From contig JAIWNF010000073.1 of the NCBI GenBank assembly GCA_025093555.1, positions 62,001 to 126,000 on the forward strand: DNA of 64,000 nt, read 5' to 3'. Position numbers and translations under genes: made by a program. Positions 38,733 through 51,572 of the stretch are shown here, piece by piece. A model generated the notes under the pieces. It did no database searches, was not told the DNA's origin, and saw nothing but the letters and a program-made list of their open reading frames with translations. Source of the DNA: Circinella umbellata (lineage: Eukaryota; Mucoromycota; Mucoromycetes; Mucorales; Lichtheimiaceae). Each line of letters begins with the position of its first letter. The first letter of the stretch is position 1.

Positions 38733-41567
38733 TGACCCACTTTTTATATTTTTAGTTCTACGAAAAAAAAGTAGTTATATTGAAAAGAAGTGTTTGCTTG
38801 TATTTGGTGTACAGAAAGAAAAGGAAAAAAAAAGAAAAAAAGCCCTTAAAAAGAAGCTATAATCCTTTTCCCTGGCAACACAAAAGCAACCTTAAATTCA
38901 TTTTGCGCCGTTTCAAAACTTATTTTTGGAATCATTTTTTTTTAAAACATGTTCTCTTTTTTTTTTTTTTTGACAGGGACAATTAGTATACATATACTTC
39001 TTGGCAAATATGAATCTATACTTTAGATTACCTCTTGTAAAAAAAATTGTATACTATTTCCATAATGAGCCATACTTTTTTGTAGAAATGAATTTCTTCC
39101 GAATCGGAGTGTATATGTTACTTCTTGGCGATCGTTCATAATATATAAACAAATTTTTAACATGTAGGTAGTATATTTAGTATTTTAGTATTTAGCCAAG
39201 ATATAATTATTTTAGGATCCATGATCATCATGTTCATGATACCTAAAAGTTTCCTTTTTCAACTATTTCTATATATTAATTGCCGAATAAATAAAGATTG
39301 ACATTGTGTCTCGAATATTATGACAAAAGAATGTATATGCCTTAACACCACTAGTTGTATCACTTGCATTTTGTTATTATATCGGGTACAAAAAGTAACT
39401 TAACCAACACGCTTAAGTATGTGCTACATTACATGTATTAGTTCTTGGATTGTTTACACCCCTGAGATCTTATTCTATCTATAGGGGCTTAGAATTCATG
39501 ATAATTAATTATCGTATGACACAGCACTACACGATGTACACAACTGACTCTCTTTTATATATTAGTACTGTTTCTGTTACATAGAATATGATAAAGTCTG
39601 TGAATAATATGGTGTAGCAAGTGTGTGATCTGTTTAGGAGATGAACAGTTAAGAAAAAAGTACTATAGTTATTATAATTATGCAACACTTGTAATTCGAT
39701 GTTGCGATAATAACTGGATCGATTCCATATATTATCATTAATTTTAGTTTACGTATAATGATATTTTGTTGTTAAATACGTAGCCAAAAAAAAAATTCAC
39801 CTAGTTTATTGATTGCTAAAACATTCGATAGAACTGAAGAGTACGAAGCTTTAATCTATAGAGAAACTTTAACCTTCCCCCTTGTGTAAAATTTAAAGCA
39901 GCTGTATGTTTACGTAAAAAAGATGGTTCAAAAGAAAACGACATTTTCGAGAAGTTTACGTAGTTTGCTAATCAACCTTATAAGATATGATAGTTTCCAA
40001 ATAATCTAACATCACTTTGTTTATATCGAAGAAAAGCACAATGATGAACAATGAATTAATGGAGAAACTCAGTAACCAATAAACTCATCAATATGATTCA
40101 CAATTCAAGTAAACTGATGTGATATATTATATTTAAGGTTAGTACGTAGCCAAACATTTTTGTGCTTAATTACTGATCTATTGAATTTAACTACAGTGTG
40201 ATCGGTTGTTATAATATATATCTTACGGATACCCTTCCCCATAATTGATTGTATTATAGTCGAATAGTTGTATATAAAAAAAACCATGAAGTTCCTACTG
40301 CGTGCATAATTTAGATGTAAAACTCTATCTGTTAGAAGAAGAGGCAAACGGATTCTATACAATTTAACAGAGTCTTTTTTAAGTACACCATATAGTTTTA
40401 TTCTTGTACGTATTTCCTTTTTTGAATCGATTGATATGTATAAGATTCTCACAGCACAAATGTTTATTCTTGGAGATTAGTTACGTAGGAACCAAAGAAA
40501 AAACATGTTGCTACGTACGTAATCTAATTATTTTCCTGATTATATTTTATGTCAGTGTGATGTATAGAGTGAAAATGAAACAGTGGGTTAATTTGATTAT
40601 ATCAAATAGAAAAACATACATACTACATACTTACAACAGTGCACAGACATGTGTTATTAAACAATACGTATCATTTGAGAATAGGTATAACGTGAGAAAC
40701 CAAAGGTTTACTCATTAAAAAAATGGTGATTAGTGGTAGTTGATCATGTACGTAGCAGCTTTTAGTTTAGTCAATAGAACCAGAAGTTCTTGTCAACTGA
40801 TTTTTTTTTACACGGTCTCCCTTCCAGGATAACTTTTCAGCCCACTCTTTTGATACCTTCTGAGTCGTTTTACTTTGCTTTTTTGGTCGCAAAAAAGTAA
40901 AAAGAAAAAAAAAAGTGAGATAGTCTCGGATCAATAGATAATAGTAATTAAAAAAAAGGCGTTACTAGGTATGAGGGATATTGCAGTTTGGGACTCTTTA
41001 ATGAATTTATTTGCGAATATAAGCTATAATCTTCTTTTGGTGCGAAATTGTTTCACCGTCGAATTTACTCTCTACTCGAAAAGTTATATCTATTTCTTGA
41101 CATCAAATGTATTTAACTTTATACAGAATGTAACGAAACTGTATTAGAGAACGATTGAATACGTATATTACAGGTTTAGATCATATTGAAAGTCAATACT
41201 GCTTTTTTTTTTTTTTTGGTTGCTGTCAATTAATTTTTAACAATGAGTTGTGTCATATGTTCCTTACTCTTATTTTATGAGGAAAAAGCCAACTTTTATA
41301 AGATCAAGCTACCTAAATTTATATATGTTATAAAGAGCCACACTGATAATAGTAATAATAATAATAGTAAACGATACTACTTATTAAGCTTCACTTGTTT
41401 ATACTGCCTGGAAAAGAAAAATCCTTTTGTCTAAAGAAGGCTCCCCGCCAATATATTATTCCCGATTTTTCCAAAAAAAAAATTATATGGTGATGGCATT
41501 TTCAAGTTCCTCATAAGTTTTAACGGGGTCATCCTTCTCTTGAAACTTTCGCTTTAATCGTTAAAAT
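38733..41567. other. Gene-poor intergenic region of 2.8 kb
   Basis: Separates two divergent genes. Homopolymer-rich near both ends and AT-rich in the middle, with about ten copies of the palindrome TACGTA between 39.7 and 41.2 kb. Open frames at 40105-40452 and 40404-40718 overlap on opposite strands and resemble no family. No RNA gene was recognised. Confidence 0.6.
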
Positions 41568-42276
41568 ATGTCTGATCGTGTATGTTATATTTTTTTTACT
41601 ATTTGAAATCCAATAACAAAAATAGAGTTCTAATTCTTGGACATTTGAATTAAAATAATAATGTCTGTTTTTATTCTTTATTTAGGGAAACCGAGGTCAT
41701 TATAGAGGTCGCGGTCGTGGTGGAAGTGGTGGTCGCGGTGGTGGTCGCGGTGGTCATCACGGTGGACAACAACAAGAGAAACCAAAAAAAGAATCTATTT
41801 TAGATCTTTCAAAATATATGGAAAAGAAAGTACGTGTACGATTTAATGGTGGTCGTGAAGGTAATAAACAAAACAAAAGAAAGTATAATAGTTAGATTCC
41901 CATGTTTGGATTTAAATTTACTAAAGCTTGTTTTTTTTTGTTTTAGTTGTTGGAAAACTCATGGGTTACGATCCTTTATTAAATCTTGTTCTTGACGAAA
42001 CGATTGAATATTTGAAAGGTTTGTCCAATAGTCATTCTTTATATATATAAGCGTGGTAGAGGAGGGTGTATTGATGCATATCTTGATAAAAAAAATATAT
42101 GGGAATAAAAATAAGTAAGTACTAACATAATAATAAATAATTTAGATCAAGAAACAGGTTATGTTACTGAAAAAACAAGAGAACTTGGTCTTGCAGTACT
42201 TAGAGGAACTGCTGTCATCTTAATTTCACCTTTCGATGGAAGTGAAGAAATCGAAAATCCATTTGTTGCTCAATAA
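41568..42276 (+). CDS. LSM7: U6 snRNA-associated Sm-like protein LSm7
   Basis: Subunit of the LSm2-8 ring (U6 snRNP) and LSm1-7 ring (mRNA decapping). Exons: 41568-41579, 41686-41860, 41947-42018, 42146-42276; 129 residues. The first coding exon is only MSDR. The second encodes an RGG/GGR-rich N-terminal extension (RGRGRGGSGGRGGGRGGHHG) before the conserved KKESILDLSKYMEKKVRVRFNGGRE. The Sm fold continues with GKLMGYDPLLNLVLDETIEYL and LGLAVLRGTAVILISP, ending NPFVAQ. Arg/Gly extensions suggest RNA binding or arginine methylation. The small first exon is supported by the in-frame join and by MSD(R) being a common LSm7 start. Confidence 0.96.
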
Positions 42277-42569
42277 ACAAACATCAAAAACCTACAACAT
42301 TGCCATACAACAACGACAACAACAACACATCCTACGCTCACACTCACTCAATCGATCAATCACATTTATCAATGCAAAAAGGATATCCTTTCTTTTCTCA
42401 ATCCATTTTCAATGCATATCAAACGATCCCATTCCGCTCTATTTTTTTCGTAATTTTTTTTTATCAATGTTATAAAAATATATTATTATTCATTCTATTA
42501 CAATTATTTACAAATTTTTATTGGAAAGTATGGTGTATATATAGTCTAAAATTCAATAATATATAATAA

Positions 42570-43894
42570 TTAATGATGATATTTCATGAATGGATGCATA
42601 TATCGAAACATAGAAGATGTACTGTAACAACTATGATTTTCATCTGAATTACAACAACAATAATAATCTTCTTCATTTAAATGTCCCTCTACTGTAAATT
42701 CACTTGAATATCCATAATGTGGTATAATTTTCCTATATATATATATTACAATATATTATTAAATAATATTCAAAGAAAAGCATCTTTTCTCTTCTTTTTA
42801 CCTTGAAATAAACTCTTTATGATGACCAAAATATCCTAAACGATAAACACCAGCTTATCATATACAAATTGATTAAGTTATTTATATATACGTAGCAATG
42901 TATAATAATAATAATAATATTAAGATTAATATTTTACCTGGTGTATCTCTTCCAATATCCCATTCAATTGTTGCTTCTGATTGTCCTAACAATCGATTTG
43001 AATACTTCCATCGAAATCTTGTATCATAATCATGATCTGTACGTACAACTTTCCAGTCACCACTTGAGAGTTTCTTTTCAACAGTTAGATAAGTTTCTTC
43101 TAACTTGACATCATGTCTTGGATTACCAGCAACAAATGATGCTGAAACAGTAGTACCGCTTTTTCCATGTAATGTGACAATTTCTCTATCACGTTGTGTT
43201 GCTTTTACATCTCGAGTAATATCTCCAAATTTCTTGGCAATACGTGGACGATCCGGCCATGCACCTGGATTAAAATTAAATGCTTTACCAGTTAAATCTG
43301 GTAATATTTCAGAAGTATCATCGATAGATGTACCAGTTGCCATGGATATAACAAGATCTTCAAATGCTTGAATATAGGCTGTTAATGTATAAGGACCATA
43401 AGCAGTCTAATGATATTTAAAAATAATAGGTTAACCCATAGTATATATATATATATATATATATGTATATTGATCTCTACAATTATAAAAATGGATGAAT
43501 ACTTTACTCCTCCTCCTTCAAAACGTTGCATCTGATATTCTTCATAGGTGGTGACATACGACTAAATCACATTGGTATGGTCAGCAGATCATAATAACAA
43601 TAATATATTTAAAAAAAAACTTACAGCATAACCATTAGCAGGTCCTGAAAGAACAACTGTTGTCTCTTCATTACCAATTTTTAATTCAATTAATTTTTCT
43701 TTAATAGATTTACGAAGTCGACGACCACTCATTGTTGTAAATTCAGCAGGGACAGCTGCTATATAAAAGTTTCCAATTCTAAATAGTTGAATATCTAATA
43801 TATGGGGCTGCCATTCATATGGAAAAGTCATTTCTCCGGTATCCAAAATAACTTTATTCATAAATGAGATATATATATTATTAGTATCATAGAT

Positions 43895-43929
<35 letters not shown>

Positions 43930-45946
43930 TGTTATACATTACCAGCTTTTGGAGCCTGACACTCAACCTGATGTTTACTGGGTCGCTTGACAATATTTTT
44001 AAGTAAATCCCAAAACATTGTACCATGTGTCATATTCTAAAGAAGTCATATTATCAAAAATGTTAACCATACTAATTATTATATCAAACTCCATTTTTTT
44101 TTTTACAAACCTGATAAATTCCATCAATAGCAGGGTTATCTGTTGTTCCAGCAGCTAATGTATAGAAAATCATATTTTAGTTATATAGTTTTACCCCACA
44201 AATTGTTATTATTATTTGTGCGACATGTCAAAAAACATATGAAAATTATAAGTAACTTACCGAATGCGTAACCCTAAACAACAACAAAAAAGATGAATTT
44301 TTTAACTTTCAAAAAAAAAGAAACATATTAAAAAATCAAAAACTTTTACCATTGCTGCTCTACAGGGAGTTCCTATTGAACCATCCAATTTTTTAATCTT
44401 TTCTTTTGTAATATCCCAATATTTTTGTCTAAAATCAACAGGACCATTTAATTTATGTGTAGCTTTTTTAAATAATTTTATAGCCATATCTGCTTGATTT
44501 TGTCCAATGATTCGATTTGATTCATAATCACTAATTTCCCATCCAGGTCCTCTATAATAGTATTATGTAATGAGTATTCTCTTCCCAGATAATTTTATTT
44601 AATTAGAAAAAAAGGGGGTCATTCATTTATTACCTTCCAAAACATCTTGATGATCCAGGGCACTTTGTGTCAAACGATCCATCACATGGAATTTCTGTTC
44701 CAGTACAATAAGCACCAAGTGTATTAGGACTTACATCACCTTCATTTGATTGAAAAAATCCAGCTACAAAAGGACCCTTGCCAGCAAGTTGTTCTTGTCC
44801 ATTTAATTGATGTTCTGCTGAATAAGCTGCATATCCTTTATTATCACCATTAATTAATCGGTTTGAGCTATTTACTGAAACACCATGTACTGCAAACCTA
44901 TATTTATATTGGTTTATAATATAAAGTTTTGTTTTTAAAAAAAAAGCTTATATTTAATTTTCAACCCCACCCCCTCGACCTCCTTCCTTTTAGTTCTTGT
45001 AATTAGCCAGTGTTTTATAAAATCCAGATACCTGTCCATCTCTCCCCCCAACCCCAAAAACAACAATTTTCATTTTTCCCCCCTTTAATGACTTTATTAT
45101 ATATTACCAATTGGCAAATCCAATATCCTTGTGATCTGTGTGAAATCCAAGTAATGTCATTGTCTTATCAACATCATGTTGATATTGTGCACGTTCTTGA
45201 TATGGATTTAATAAATACGCTTTAGGTGATCGATTGATATTAGTATCCAATAATTCATCAGAGTTAAGAGTAACATGTCCACTTTCAAGACTTTCATGAG
45301 CTTGAACAATCGCTCGAACAATACCGTCGATCATAGGTTGAGTTGTTTCTTCAATCCAACCTTTGACAGCAATTTCAAACAGCGCTAATAATATAATGAT
45401 GGATGATAGATCATTCATTTCCCACCAATAATCACAACATCATTCATTCCATCAGTAAAAAAAACCCCCCAAATGATACAATATATACTTATTTTTAAAC
45501 TGTATATATAAAAAAAATTATAAAGAAAACTTACTATATTGAAGATAACCACCCATACTACTATGAGTATGTGTACTTGAAAGCATAACATTTTGAACAG
45601 TATAAGAATCATTTCCATAAATTGATTGTAATCGTTCAACTACTCTTGATTTTACAATATCACCAATAGATTGAGTATCTGTATTAACAAATACAACACG
45701 TTTGTGTGACTTTGGATCATGAATAAGATATGCCCTTGCATAAATACGTTGTAATAATCCTTGTCCGGTCTGAAATAAATCACCATAACCAAATAGTGTA
45801 ATTTCACTAATAGGACCTGTCATATCACCTATACCGGTACCTATTTTATAATGTGTTGCATTAACTGATGATAATGGTATCATCCATAATAATATTGATG
45901 ATATAATGATTGAAAATAATGTAGATATTCTCCAATGAAAAGTCAT
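42570..45946 (-). CDS. ASAH2: Neutral/alkaline ceramidase
   Basis: Hydrolyses ceramide to sphingosine and fatty acid. Exons on the minus strand: 45946-45535, 45384-45108, 44897-44634, 44551-44350, 44273-44261, 44154-44111, 44036-43943, 43851-43625, 43561-43508, 43406-42938, 42853-42802, 42732-42570. They give about 756 residues. A hydrophobic N-terminal segment (LFSIIISSILLWMIPLSSV, residues 10-28) is a signal peptide or anchor. Landmarks: YKIGTGIGDMTGPISE, FVNTDTQS, LSSTHTHSSMGGYLQY with zinc-binding His residues, the catalytic-serine motif NEGDVSPNTLGAYC, AVPAEFTTMSGRRLR, and VSYVTTYEEYQMQRFEGG. The fifth exon is only 13 bases (GYAF region) yet is needed to hold the frame. After the usual C-terminal SSEFTV end there is an extra tail of about 35 residues containing CCC. 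Confidence 0.95.
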
Positions 45947-47635
45947 TTTTTTAAAGAAAGAATGAAATTTTTAAGGTAGGTTGAAAGGATAACCCAACGA
46001 AAATAAAGAAAGAAGGAAGAGTTGTGCCAAAAAAAAAAAAAAAGAGAAACAGAAAAGGAAAAGGAAAAGAGAAGGAATGTAAAAAAAAAATCATATTTAA
46101 ATAATGACAGTAAGTTTCAAAAGGTCCCTCCTTAATTCCCTTACCCCCCCCCCAACGACTGTGTGTAATCTCTCTCTCTCTCTCCCCCTTTCTTTTTAAA
46201 GATATCTTTTTTTGTTCTCGTGAACATTGGTTTTTTAGTTGGTCCCTTCTTTTTTTTTACATCACAGTATCCCACCAATAAAACAATTGAATTGTCGGAA
46301 CTTATTTTTTTTTTACATGTTTCGCGGTGCCAAGGTTTTTATAGTGATTTACAATTGGATTACTACCAAGAAACTCAATCCCCAATAAGGAAAGAAAAGA
46401 TTTATCAAAGGGCCCTAAGAAATATTATATGAAAATAAGTATAATTTTCTTATTTTACAAGTTCAAAATTGATAAAGTATCAAATCGAGGGGAGAGGGGA
46501 GACTTGTCTTCATGGCAACATGATAGTAATATAAAATGGTGTCATAGTTACCAGTTCATATAATAGAGAAAAAAATATTTCTTTTGAATAAATTTACGTA
46601 CTAATGTTATAGTAGATGACAATGATTATGCCAAGTTTGGATCAAACCCCAGACGGACTCGCTCACTGCTTATTTTTATTCTCTTACGTATCATTAAAAT
46701 AAATGACAAGTTATACTGATAAAAATTATTTAATGCTAAACAAAAAGAAGCCACTATTACCTCTCTTTCTTCAATATATTCTTAATAACATGCAGTTTGA
46801 AACAATAAGATGCATAGTGATAAGTAGGTACCTTGATTTTTGCTATACAATTGTCGCAGCAACCAGTAGAAATTAGTGTTGCTTGGCAATAAAATTAATG
46901 TTACATGTTCCACGATTTTAAAAAAAGTCGTCTGCTTTTAGACGCAACATTGCGAACGTTTAATTAAGCTTCAACCATTATTTTGTTTCATTAATAAAGT
47001 CAATGTCTTGTTTACAGTAGTAAGTAAGTGAATCTTTTGGAATGAAACACTGCAGCACATATATTATTCAAGTTATATGTGTCTTTGTGTATTACGTAAG
47101 CGCAGCAACAAAAGATGCAGATTACGTATAAAAATTACAACAACCCCCGTCTTTCAATTCTGCCGCCATAAGATTAGTATTGAGCTTAGAGTGTATACTT
47201 GAAGTACCTGTACCAGTATTAATATTATCATGTTTGTTTATCCATGAATTGATTAAACATACCTACTTGAAGAAAAGCCATTATAATACTTGGACTGAGT
47301 AAAACTATCAGCCTTTGTCATAATTATATTTTCACGTGCTTAACGTATTACATTAATATCATGCGAGAAACAATAAAAGTTATATTATGACTATAAACAT
47401 TCAATTTCTTTATAATAATAAAGTATTTCTCTCAATCCACCACTCTTCTTTATAAAATCTTAAATCATCTACACCCCCTTTTATGAATATAATATATACA
47501 CAACTTTATTATACAAATAACTAAACATTTATCCTTTTAACCAAGAAAAATACATATATAATATAGTAGAACTATCATTTTATGATATATATAAAAAAAA
47601 CAGAAAAGTAAACAAAAGGGTATTTTAAACTTTTT
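45947..47635. other. Intergenic region
   Basis: Between ceramidase and the Ysc84-domain gene, both on the minus strand. Near 45990-46330 it has A, C and T homopolymers and a CT repeat (46171-46190), probably the ceramidase promoter. Further right it is AT-rich with several TACGTA palindromes. No gene was recognised. Confidence 0.6.
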
Positions 47636-48725
47636 TTAATAAGGATCTCGAGATTCTGCACGAGTAATCATATCATATAAAGGTTTTGCTTCAGCAGGTG
47701 GTTCAATTTCACCTTTTAATAATTGTTCAGGTTTAATTTCTCGACCATAAAAACCAGTGTTTGTTCTTGTTAATGATAAAACACCTGTACCTTCAAGACT
47801 TATACCAGCAAATAAACCTTTTGATTTTGTATAAGAAAATACAGGAGCCACTTTACGTTCTTTATAATCAGCAGCAACACTTGCTTCACCACCAGCACCA
47901 ATAGGCCCTGCACTCACTGCTAAGTTACCACCAATGGTTACATTACCACCTTGTGAAAAAGCACGTACAGCTTCATCACTATTTAAAATCAATACAACAT
48001 CTGTGATATCAGCTCCTACTTGAGCCCCAAAACCCATTCCACCTGTTGCAATAGCTGATGGTGCGCTCCATCCTAAATAAATAAAAAAGAATGAAATGTA
48101 TGTTAAGAATAAGTGGATTATCCTTCTTTTATCCCTATTGTTCTTACAAATATATACTTACGGCCATCAGGAAGTTTTGCTAAAACTAATCCACTACCTG
48201 CACGTCCACTCCAAATAAATCCAGCTTTGATAATGGTATAAATAGCGATACCTTTTGCTTCTTGAAGTACTTTAACTGGAATAATTTGATCAAATCCAGT
48301 TTCAATTTCTTCTTTATCTATATTTTATTTTTTAAGTTTTAATTCATAGCCCATTTCTACACTTTTACTTTATTTTCCTTTTTTTACTAACCAATAAAAG
48401 ATTCAAGAATTCGAGCACATTTTTTACTTTCTTCAGATAAAGTTCCAACGATTGGATTATTTATTTTGGTAGCACCTTTTTTAAAAAATAAAATAAAATA
48501 TAAGTATAAATACAGTGTATAATATATATTTTCTTATATAATTTACCTGATTTCTCGGCGAAATCACCAATACCTCGACCTGCTTGTTGACCTAATTGTG
48601 ATGCACCTAATATACAATTCCAAGATTGAGTTTTACAATCACTCAACACGTAAAAAGTGTATAAAAAATAATAAAAATTTACCTTCTGCTGCACGAGTAG
48701 CTTGTTCTTTAAATTTGTTAAACAT
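47636..48725 (-). CDS. Ysc84 actin-binding-domain protein (SH3YL1/LSB3 family, no SH3)
   Basis: Exons on the minus strand: 48725-48683, 48606-48547, 48475-48392, 48317-48162, 48072-47636; 259 residues. The Ysc84 (DUF500/SYLF) domain covers nearly the whole protein: CARILESFID, IPVKVLQEAKGIAIYTIIKAGFIWSGRAGSGLVL, SAPSAIATGGMGFGAQVGADITDVVLIL, SEAVRAF-like DEAVRAFSQGG, ISAGPIGAGGEAS-like SAGPIGAGGEASVAAD, and SYTKSKGLFAGISLEGTGVL. Domains of this family bind F-actin and phosphoinositides and work at endocytic patches. Yeast Lsb3/Ysc84 carry a C-terminal SH3 domain; this protein stops soon after the Ysc84 domain (SRDPY), so it lacks it. The Ala/Gly-rich N-terminus may form an amphipathic helix. 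Confidence 0.93.
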
Positions 48726-49315
48726 TTTTTTATCTTATTATAAATTGAAAAGAGAGAGAGAGAGAAAAGTAAAGAAAAAAGTTTCTTGGCAAAGGGAACT
48801 CTTCTAAAAAAAAAGATCCATGCAGTAATAGACTATAAAAGGGATAGTTTGTTTTTTTTTACAAAATAAAAAGAGTTTCATATTTTACTTACGTCATTGA
48901 ATTTTTTTGGTAATTATTATGCAAAAAAAAAAACAAAAACAAAAAACCAATAACATGTGAAATATGCCAAATAAAATAATTAAAAAAAAAAAGAGGAATT
49001 TAATAATAATGGAATAAAAACATGTACAAAAGTTTTAAGATGAAATGATTTTTTTTTCTCTCTCTCTAAAAAATAAGAATAAAAAAAAAATGATAGTAAT
49101 AATAATAAGATGCTTTGAAAATGAAAATAATGTAGTTTGTATGTTTGTATATATGTATGTTATGTTATGTTATGTTATGTTGTGTGTGTGTGTGTGTGTA
49201 GGTGGGTGAAATATATATGTGTGAAATGTTGTTTGAAAATGTATATGATAATAATAGTGATAGTAATAGTTATAGTAAGATAATAATAATATAAAAGATA
49301 ATAATAAGCATTTGA
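48726..49315. other. Intergenic region with microsatellite
   Basis: Between two minus-strand genes. It has A-rich homopolymers and a short tandem repeat at 49156-49199. Nothing coding is recognised. Confidence 0.6.
49156..49199. repeat. (TATGT)n / (TG)n microsatellite
   Basis: About five copies of the pentamer TATGT run directly into about nine TG dinucleotides. It lies in the 3' flank of the kinase gene. Confidence 0.85.
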
Positions 49316-51572
49316 TTATTGTTGAAACCAAGCAAGTTTAGTAATATCCGTTAATGTGATACGTTTTTGAGGATGGCGTTTCAAAATACGATCAACAACC
49401 TCTTTGGCTTCATTACTTACAGCCCTTTCTGGATGTTGAATCCAATCATTAGGCCATTTATAATCACCACTAACGATACGATAAAATAAGTGAGATACTT
49501 TTTCTCCTTTTGATGGATTATACATAAATGGTAAATATCCAACTAATAATGCATAAAGAATAACGCCTAAAGCCCATGTATCCGTTTGTCTTCCATCATA
49601 GCCCATACTTTGCACAATTTCAGGTGCCGCATATTCTTCACTACCACATCGGGTTGTTAAAATGGGTGCCTTCGGATCAATTACTCGCGCTAATCCAAAA
49701 TCTGTCACTTTAAGTCGGGGATTACCGTTTTCATCCATGTGAATCATTATATCTATATAATATTATATTTATATAAGTCATAGTTGTCAATTGTCTTTTT
49801 TCCTTTAGAATTATAACTTACTTTCTAGTTTAAGATCACGATGAATAATACTATGTTCATGCATCCATTGTACAATTTTTATTAATTGTAAAAATATTTG
49901 TTTTATCAATTGTTCATCCACTTTCTTATTATTATTATTATTGTTGCTATGAAGATCTTGATGCATTTTTTGTACAAAATCAAATAATTCACCCCCATGA
50001 GCATATTCCATGACAATACATAAATGTTGTTCTGTTTCCATGGTTGCTTCAAGTCGTACAATTGAAGGATGATCAATAAACTATAAATTATTTTAAGATT
50101 TATTTCATTAGTTTCCCAATATAAAAATAATTGACTCTCTCTCTATATATCTATGTAGGAAGAGGAAAGAATATACATTACCCTAAGAACTCCCACTTCA
50201 CGCTCAATACTTGATCTTACACGAGCATCTTTTGCAATTCTTTCTTTGTTTACCATTTTAATAGCAAATTGAGCACCTGAATTATGTTTCGCGATATATA
50301 CTTTTGAAAAAGCACCTACGCCAAGTAATTTACCGATTTGATAATCACCAATTTGTTTTCCAACAACATCATCTTCATTATACCGAAGTGGTGACGGTGA
50401 TGGAAACTTGTATTCCCGAATCATGGGTACAACCAAGCCTCCTGCTGCTTCATGATATGTTTTATCATCAATATCACCTAACATAGGTTCTTCTCGTAAA
50501 GAGGGAAATTTATTTTTTTGATCGGTTGTCAATGAAGGAGATACTGCGATAACAGGTATACTTGTAGATGTATTAAGAGAAGGGGGTGAACCATTATCAT
50601 CACCATCTGGTGTAACAGGTGATAATTGAGGAGGTGAAACAATACGATGTTTTGGAAATAAATGATGATGTTTAGAATGTTGTTGCTGTTGTTGCTGTTG
50701 CTGTTGTTGAAGATGAGGTGGATAATTAGATGTTGATGAAGAAGGAGAAGATAATCCTGGTGCTGGACTAGGTAATGGCATAATTTCATCGTCAGAATAG
50801 GAGTGTGTTGAAGATTTACTATTACTATGCAAATAATTATTTGGAATAGGTGATGGTGCCGGTGTTATGCCGTTTTTATTTGCTGCTACTAATGTTCTTA
50901 AACGACTGGCAAGACTAATACGTCTACTACCGATTTCATCATTTTCATCCATAAGTTCCATTGAAGTACGTTCGGTACTATGAGATATACCATCATTACT
51001 AGTCTTATTAGTATTTAATTGATCTTGTTGTTGTTCTTGTTTAAGTGGTGACGTAGGTGGAGGTGGTGAAGTTATACGGTTATTATTATTACGAAGAGCA
51101 GGTGGTGGTCGAGGTAATGGAATAGAAGATGTACTGAAAAATGCATCATTTTTCATTTCTTGGGCTGAAGTGGATTCTTTTTTTTTACCATTGTTTCCTG
51201 CATTATTATTATTGGTGTTTCCAGCTGATGAAATATCCAAATTTGTAGTTATTATACCTAAACCAATCGATGCTTGTTGTCTGCGATGACCGCGAGGTAA
51301 TTTTGATGATTGATCTTTATTCTATATACACATGCACACACCCAAAATTCTATCTTAGTATTTATATTTCTTGATAGGAGTTATCCATCATTTATATAGA
51401 AACGATATTTTTTTTTTCCTCTCCTCAAGTTTTCTTTTTTTATTTTTATTTTTACCTCATTATTAAAAGAATCTGAATTAAATGATCGTGGTAAAGATCT
51501 TGTTCTTAATAATGAATCAGTATTTTGTTGTTTTACTTGAAACAATGTATTGTTGGTAGAAGAAGTACTCAT
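49316..51572 (-). CDS. Serine/threonine protein kinase, CAMK-like
   Basis: Exons on the minus strand: 51572-51456, 51321-50182, 50080-49822, 49752-49316; about 650 residues. The first 325 residues are low complexity (Asn, Gln, Ser/Pro runs) with several SP and TP sites. The kinase domain begins at IGDYQIGKLLGVGAFSKVYIA (glycine loop) and is followed by FAIKMVNKE (catalytic Lys) and the alpha-C Glu in SSIEREVGVLR. It continues with IVMEYAHGGELFDFV, the HRDLKLENIM catalytic loop, VTDFGLARV, a CGSEEYAAPEIVQ activation segment, and DTWALGVILYALLVGYLPF. An Asn-rich insertion lies before the catalytic loop. It ends at LTDITKLAWFQQ with nothing after the kinase domain. The group is CAMK/AMPK-like; I cannot fix the orthologue. 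Confidence 0.93.
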
